DNA from: JAIEOG01 sp964519985
Lineage (GTDB): Bacteria; Bdellovibrionota; FAC87; UBA2466
DNA length: 64,000 nucleotides
Direction of reading: 5' to 3'
Assembly: GCA_964519985.1 (NCBI GenBank)
Contig: CAZFMF010000005.1
Span: 79,006 to 143,005 of the forward strand
Below the pieces are notes generated by a model. The model made no database searches. It had not been told where the DNA came from and saw only the letters and a list, made by a program, of their open reading frames with translations. Both the position numbers and the translations under genes were made by a program. This document shows, one piece after another, positions 60,308-64,000 of the stretch (positions are counted from its first letter, which is position 1; every line of letters begins with the position of its first letter).

Positions 60308-61208
60308 CCGCAGCGACCTACAGACTTTGCGGATCCAGGTTAAGCCGGACCGCGAGGAAAAGAGCCATAGCCTCTGGCACGACGCTTTCTTACGCCTGAA
60401 AAAAAATCGCCTGGCGGTCTTGAGTGGGATCGTGCTGGGAGTCCAACTGCTGCTTTGTATCGCTACGCCCTGGATCGCACCCTACGGCTTTGAAACGCAG
60501 GATCTCGCCAATACCCTGGCGGCTCCGTCGGCCCAACATTGGTTTGGAACGGACACGTTGGGCCGGGATCTCTTTACGCGGGTGCTCCACGGCGGGCGGA
60601 TTTCCTTGATGGTCGGACTGCTTGCCTCGCTGGTGAGCATGATCGTGGGTGTGCTTTACGGCGCCGTCGCCGGTTATGTCGGGGGTAAACTCGACAACGT
60701 CATGATGCGGGTGGTGGACGTGCTTTACGCCCTACCCTTTATTTTCCTGGTCATCATTTTGATGGTCTACTTCGGTCGCAACATCGTGCTGCTTTTCATC
60801 GCCCTGGGATTCACCCAATGGTTGACGATGGCGCGCATTGTCCGCGGGCAGGTCATTTCCCTCCGACATAAGGAATTCGTCGACGCCGCTCGCACGATGG
60901 GCGTCTCTGGTCTAAGGATCGTGACCCGACACCTGATTCCCAACGCTTTGGGTCCGGTGATCGTTTATCTGACCCTGACTATCCCCACCGTAATCCTAGA
61001 AGAAGCCTTTTTGAGCTTCCTCGGGCTCGGCGTCCAGGCGCCGATGGCCTCGTGGGGTACCTTGATCTCGAGCGGAGTGGAAGTGATGGAGATCGCCCCC
61101 TGGGTACTGCTCTTCCCGGCGGCAACGCTTTCGATCACTTTGTTCTGTCTCAATTTCCTCGGAGACGGCTTGCGCGATGCGCTCGATCCGAAAGGAGCGA
61201 AAGACTGA
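60300..61208 (+). CDS. oppC: oligopeptide ABC transporter permease OppC
   Basis: The protein has 302 residues. An N-terminal cytoplasmic stretch precedes six helices. Family features are SAQHWFGTDTLGRDLFTRVLHGGRISL, DVLYALPFIFLVIILMVYFGRN, and the EAA loop KEFVDAARTMGVSGLRIVTRHLIPNALGPVIVY. It pairs with OppB. Its stop codon overlaps the oppD start (TGATG). Confidence 0.95.
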   Translation: MTSRSDLQTLRIQVKPDREEKSHSLWHDAFLRLKKNRLAVLSGIVLGVQLLLCIATPWIAPYGFETQDLANTLAAPSAQHWFGTDTLGRDLFTRVLHGGRISLMVGLLASLVSMIVGVLYGAVAGYVGGKLDNVMMRVVDVLYALPFIFLVIILMVYFGRNIVLLFIALGFTQWLTMARIVRGQVISLRHKEFVDAARTMGVSGLRIVTRHLIPNALGPVIVYLTLTIPTVILEEAFLSFLGLGVQAPMASWGTLISSGVEVMEIAPWVLLFPAATLSITLFCLNFLGDGLRDALDPKGAKD

Positions 61209-62182
61209 TGGCCACGCCGGTACTGGAAGTTCGCAATCTCAAGGCGCATTTCTACACCCGTCGGGGCATCGTCCGCGCCGTGGACGATGTCAGCTTCGAC
61301 GTACTTCCGGGGGAAACCCTAGGAATCGTCGGCGAGAGTGGGAGTGGAAAAACGGTAACCCAGCTCAGTTATCTCCGACTGCTACCCGAACCGCCCTTGC
61401 GCATCCTCGGTGGGGAGGTGCGCTTCGGGCAGTACGATCTCCTGCAATGCTCAAAGAAAGAACTGCGTTCCATTCGCGGTCACCATATCAGCATGATTTT
61501 TCAAGAGCCGATGACCTCTTTGAATCCCTATTTGACGGTGGGCACGCAGCTCTGTGAACCGCTCCAAGTCCACCTGCGCATGTCGCGACGCGAGGCCGCA
61601 GCGGAAGCCACCCGCGCGCTCGAGCGGGTCGGTATCGCCGATGCCCGTCACGCGTTGAAAAGCTACTCCCACGAATTCAGCGGCGGAATGCGCCAACGCG
61701 TGATGATCGCGATGGCCCTTACCACCCGACCGCGATTGTTGATTGCCGACGAACCCACGACCGCATTGGACGTCACCGTGCAGGCCCAGATCTTGGACCT
61801 GCTGCGCGATATTCAAAAAGAAACCGGGATGGCGATTGTCTTCATTACCCACGATCTCGGGGTGGTCGCGTCGATCGCCGACCGGGTCGCGGTCATGTAC
61901 GCGGGAAAAGTGATGGAGCGGGGTACGGTGGACCAAGTCTTCTACGAAACCCAGCACCCCTATACCCATGCCTTACTGCAGTCGACACCACGGATCGATA
62001 TTCCGCAGGGCAAACTGCCTACCATCGGCGGCGCCCCGCCGGATCTCAGTCGGCTCGGCGAGGGCTGCCCGTTTGTCGGACGCTGCCGCCACCACCGCGA
62101 CATCTGCGAACGCCAGTTTCCCGACGTCAAAAACTATCCACCGCAACACGATGCCTACTGCCACTTGGAGGGGTTACCCTAA
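61208..62182 (+). CDS. oppD: oligopeptide ABC transporter ATPase OppD
   Basis: The protein has 324 residues from the ATG at 61208. It has Walker A GESGSGKT (about 43), the ABC signature FSGGMRQRVMIAMAL (about 158), Walker B LLIADEPTTALD, the switch histidine in FITHDLGVVAS, and a C-terminal oligopeptide-ABC extension with cysteines (GCPFVGRCRHHRDIC). With OppF it drives peptide import. It overlaps oppF by one base. Confidence 0.96.
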   Translation: MATPVLEVRNLKAHFYTRRGIVRAVDDVSFDVLPGETLGIVGESGSGKTVTQLSYLRLLPEPPLRILGGEVRFGQYDLLQCSKKELRSIRGHHISMIFQEPMTSLNPYLTVGTQLCEPLQVHLRMSRREAAAEATRALERVGIADARHALKSYSHEFSGGMRQRVMIAMALTTRPRLLIADEPTTALDVTVQAQILDLLRDIQKETGMAIVFITHDLGVVASIADRVAVMYAGKVMERGTVDQVFYETQHPYTHALLQSTPRIDIPQGKLPTIGGAPPDLSRLGEGCPFVGRCRHHRDICERQFPDVKNYPPQHDAYCHLEGLP

Positions 62183-63171
62183 TGACCGACTTGGTACTTG
62201 CTCGCGTGCGAGGACTTACCGTCCACTACAAACTCCGCGGGGGCATGTTCGGGCTCAAGCCCGCCCGCACGCTCAAAGCCGTCCAGGGAGTGTCATTCGA
62301 TTTGCGACAAGGTGAGATTCTGGGCCTAGTCGGTGAGTCCGGGTGCGGGAAGAGTTCCTTGGGCAAGGCCATCATCCGGCTTATCGAGCCCACCAGCGGG
62401 CAGATCGAAATCAACGGTATCGATTTTCTCGATTTGAAGGGGAAAGCGCTGCGCCGGAGTCGCTCCGCGGTGCAAATGGTTTTCCAGGATCCTTACGCAT
62501 CGCTGGATCCACGCATGACCGTTTCCGATATCTTGGCCGAACCGTTGCGGGCGCACGGATCGTACTCGGCGAAAGCCCTCGAGGAAAAAATCCAACGGGC
62601 ATTGTCCCTCGTGGGACTTCCCCTTAAAGATGCCCGCCGCTACCCTCATGAGTTTTCCGGAGGCCAACGCCAACGCGTAGCCATTGCCCGCGCGCTGATC
62701 CTAGAACCGAAGGTGCTCATCGCGGATGAACCGGTTTCGTCGCTCGATGTTTCGGTGCAGGCCCAGATTCTCAATCTCTTACGCGACATCCAACGCGAAC
62801 TTCACCTTTCGATGATCTTTATTTCGCATAACCTCGCCGTGGTGAAGTACTTGGCCGATCGGATCGCCGTCATGTACCTGGGCAAAGTGGTCGAAGTCGC
62901 CGACCGCGAAGCCCTGTTTGCCCACCCGCAGCACCCCTACACGCGCGCCCTGCTTTCCGCCGTACCGATTCCCGATCCCCACAAGGAAAAACAGAGAAAG
63001 CACGAGGCGTTGAAGGGCGAGATCCCTTCCCCGGTGAATCCTCCGGTCGGCTGCGCGTTTCACACGCGTTGCCCCTTGGCATTCGATAAGTGCCGGCTCA
63101 CGCCTCCGGAGTTGACGCCTTCGGGCCCCCAGCGGCAGGTGGCCTGTTTCGCGGTCCCAACGAATTCATAA
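62182..63171 (+). CDS. oppF: oligopeptide ABC transporter ATPase OppF
   Basis: The protein has 329 residues. It has Walker A GESGCGKSSLGKAI (about 53), Q-loop VFQDPYASLDPRMTV, signature EFSGGQRQRVAIARAL, Walker B VLIADEPVSSLDVS, and a C-terminal extension with CAFHTRCPLAFDKC. It pairs with OppD. The end overlaps the convergent outer-membrane gene by 6 bases. Confidence 0.96.
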   Translation: MTDLVLARVRGLTVHYKLRGGMFGLKPARTLKAVQGVSFDLRQGEILGLVGESGCGKSSLGKAIIRLIEPTSGQIEINGIDFLDLKGKALRRSRSAVQMVFQDPYASLDPRMTVSDILAEPLRAHGSYSAKALEEKIQRALSLVGLPLKDARRYPHEFSGGQRQRVAIARALILEPKVLIADEPVSSLDVSVQAQILNLLRDIQRELHLSMIFISHNLAVVKYLADRIAVMYLGKVVEVADREALFAHPQHPYTRALLSAVPIPDPHKEKQRKHEALKGEIPSPVNPPVGCAFHTRCPLAFDKCRLTPPELTPSGPQRQVACFAVPTNS

Positions 63172-63909
63172 GCGGACTTTAAGACCGCCGACATACTCGG
63201 CGTAGGGCGTTTGGAAAAGCAGATAGAGCGCGGTATGGGGCGTGAACCAATAGTGCCCGCCGAGTTCGAAGTCCGACAACGAGAAGCGGAAGGTGGGCAC
63301 AATTCGAAAGCGATAGCGAAGGGCGAACGTGAAATCCGAATTGGGAGATAGAGCGATTCCGGCGACACCGATCGCCGATTGGATATCGAACGCATTCGAA
63401 AAATCCAGCTCCAGATTCAATTCGCCCCGGATGCGCTCCTGTTCTCCCCACCCGACCCCCACGGTATAGGCCCGAAAGCGCGGGACATCGCGAATGACGA
63501 GGGCAAATGCGGTTCCCTTGGGATCACCGACTTGCATCCCCACGCGAAACCGATCGAGTGCGGTTCCGGCACCGATGGGCGAAGAGAGACCGAAGTACGC
63601 GCCCTGCAGTTCAAAGCCAATTCCGGGTGTGACGAGATATTGATCTCCGTGACGTTCAAACCCGACCGCCCAGCCGAACCGTTTGCTGATGTCGCCCGAA
63701 AGCGAACCTACCGCGTCGATGTCCCCGGATCCGGAATAGAGCGAAACATCGAAGAGAAAGTCCTGGAATTTGGGCAGCGTGGCCGGATTCTCGAAGACCG
63801 CCATTCCGTCGGACGGCATCACGACTCCCGTCGATAGATCGATCTTTCGTTCGTCACCGCCGAACGCCCCAACACTCACCCAAAACAATAGAAACAGGCT
63901 CTTTTTCAA
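63166..63909 (-). CDS. outer-membrane-type protein of unknown function
   Basis: The protein has 247 residues from a TTG at 63909, behind GGTGGGG. The signal peptide is MKKSLFLLFWVSVGAFG. The mature part begins with DLSTGVVMPSDGMAVFENPATLPKF, like the start of TraF/PorV-type barrels, and continues with alternating strands (FGWAVGFERHGDQYLVTPGIGFEL, DFTFALRYRFRIVPTFRFSL) to the end GGLKVRL. The TTG overlaps the stop codon of the gene upstream (TTGA), implying translational coupling. Confidence 0.78.
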   Translation of the reverse strand: MKKSLFLLFWVSVGAFGGDERKIDLSTGVVMPSDGMAVFENPATLPKFQDFLFDVSLYSGSGDIDAVGSLSGDISKRFGWAVGFERHGDQYLVTPGIGFELQGAYFGLSSPIGAGTALDRFRVGMQVGDPKGTAFALVIRDVPRFRAYTVGVGWGEQERIRGELNLELDFSNAFDIQSAIGVAGIALSPNSDFTFALRYRFRIVPTFRFSLSDFELGGHYWFTPHTALYLLFQTPYAEYVGGLKVRL

Positions 63910-64000
63910 AAAGCGTACCCCACCGTGAGCGACAACGCGGGTAACCATTTCGCCGCTTGCTGGAACTGTTCGGCCCCGCGCGTCACCTGCGTATCCACCT
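63906..64000 (-). CDS. 3' end of an outer-membrane-type protein (5' end outside window)
   Basis: Thirty codons are visible, ending WLPALSLTVGYAF and TGA. The alternating hydrophobic last strand with a C-terminal phenylalanine is the signature by which the BAM complex recognises beta-barrels. The stop overlaps the TTG start of the next gene, so the two are a coupled pair of envelope proteins. Confidence 0.65.
   Translation of the reverse strand, partial: VDTQVTRGAEQFQQAAKWLPALSLTVGYAF

Overview
This is a 64 kb stretch of a moderately GC-rich Gram-negative chromosome. It carries many Sec signal peptides, lipoproteins and outer-membrane beta-barrels. It also has an FHA/TPR/beta-barrel operon like the adventurous-gliding (Glt/Agl) loci known from Myxococcus and Bdellovibrio, a thrS-infC-rpmI-rplT-pheS-pheT-merR operon, and heme A synthesis genes. 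Together these suggest a Bdellovibrionota or other former-deltaproteobacterial lineage. That placement is inference; no rRNA is in the window. No prophage, insertion sequence, integrase or CRISPR array was seen.

Layout. (1) 1-7315, minus: an envelope operon of beta-barrel, two TPR proteins, a small secreted protein and an FHA protein cut by the window edge. (2) 7446-11095: ilvE, a secreted repeat protein, then a zeta-toxin-like kinase overlapping an SLT lytic transglycosylase and a small Cys-rich protein. (3) 11187-18416: the translation operon, in which infC starts at an AUU codon inside the end of thrS. (4) 18439-30319: accessory genes, including a HAD phosphatase, tRNA-Pro(GGG), a Fic protein with twin palindromic operators, a WD40-like protein with a possible caspase-like end, an ECF sigma factor, a class D beta-lactamase and several secreted repeat proteins. 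(5) 30403-39190, minus: a signal-peptide-bearing ABC1/UbiB-type protein, then an apparent operon ECF sigma - anti-sigma - nadE - ctaA - ctaB - sco. (6) 39427-57509: a histone-H1-like protein, cinA, an SppA protease fused to a beta-barrel-like domain, two diguanylate cyclases, paired outer-membrane proteins, a 1272-residue orphan membrane protein and a di-heme peroxidase. (7) 57724-63171: a complete oppABCDF operon, followed on the minus strand by two outer-membrane-type genes.

Two themes cross the window. A family of palindromic repeats (core GTCATTGCGAG ... GAAGCAATCTCGC) sits mainly between the ends of convergent genes, and one copy lies in frame inside cinA. A second palindrome, CACTCCGGCGCCGGAGTG, flanks the Fic gene and supplies its stop codon. 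In addition, several genes without a Shine-Dalgarno sequence have a TATAAT-like box ending 5-7 bases before the start codon, which suggests leaderless transcripts.

Domain calls are made by eye from motifs. Functions given for unrecognised secreted proteins are limited to what their sequences show.
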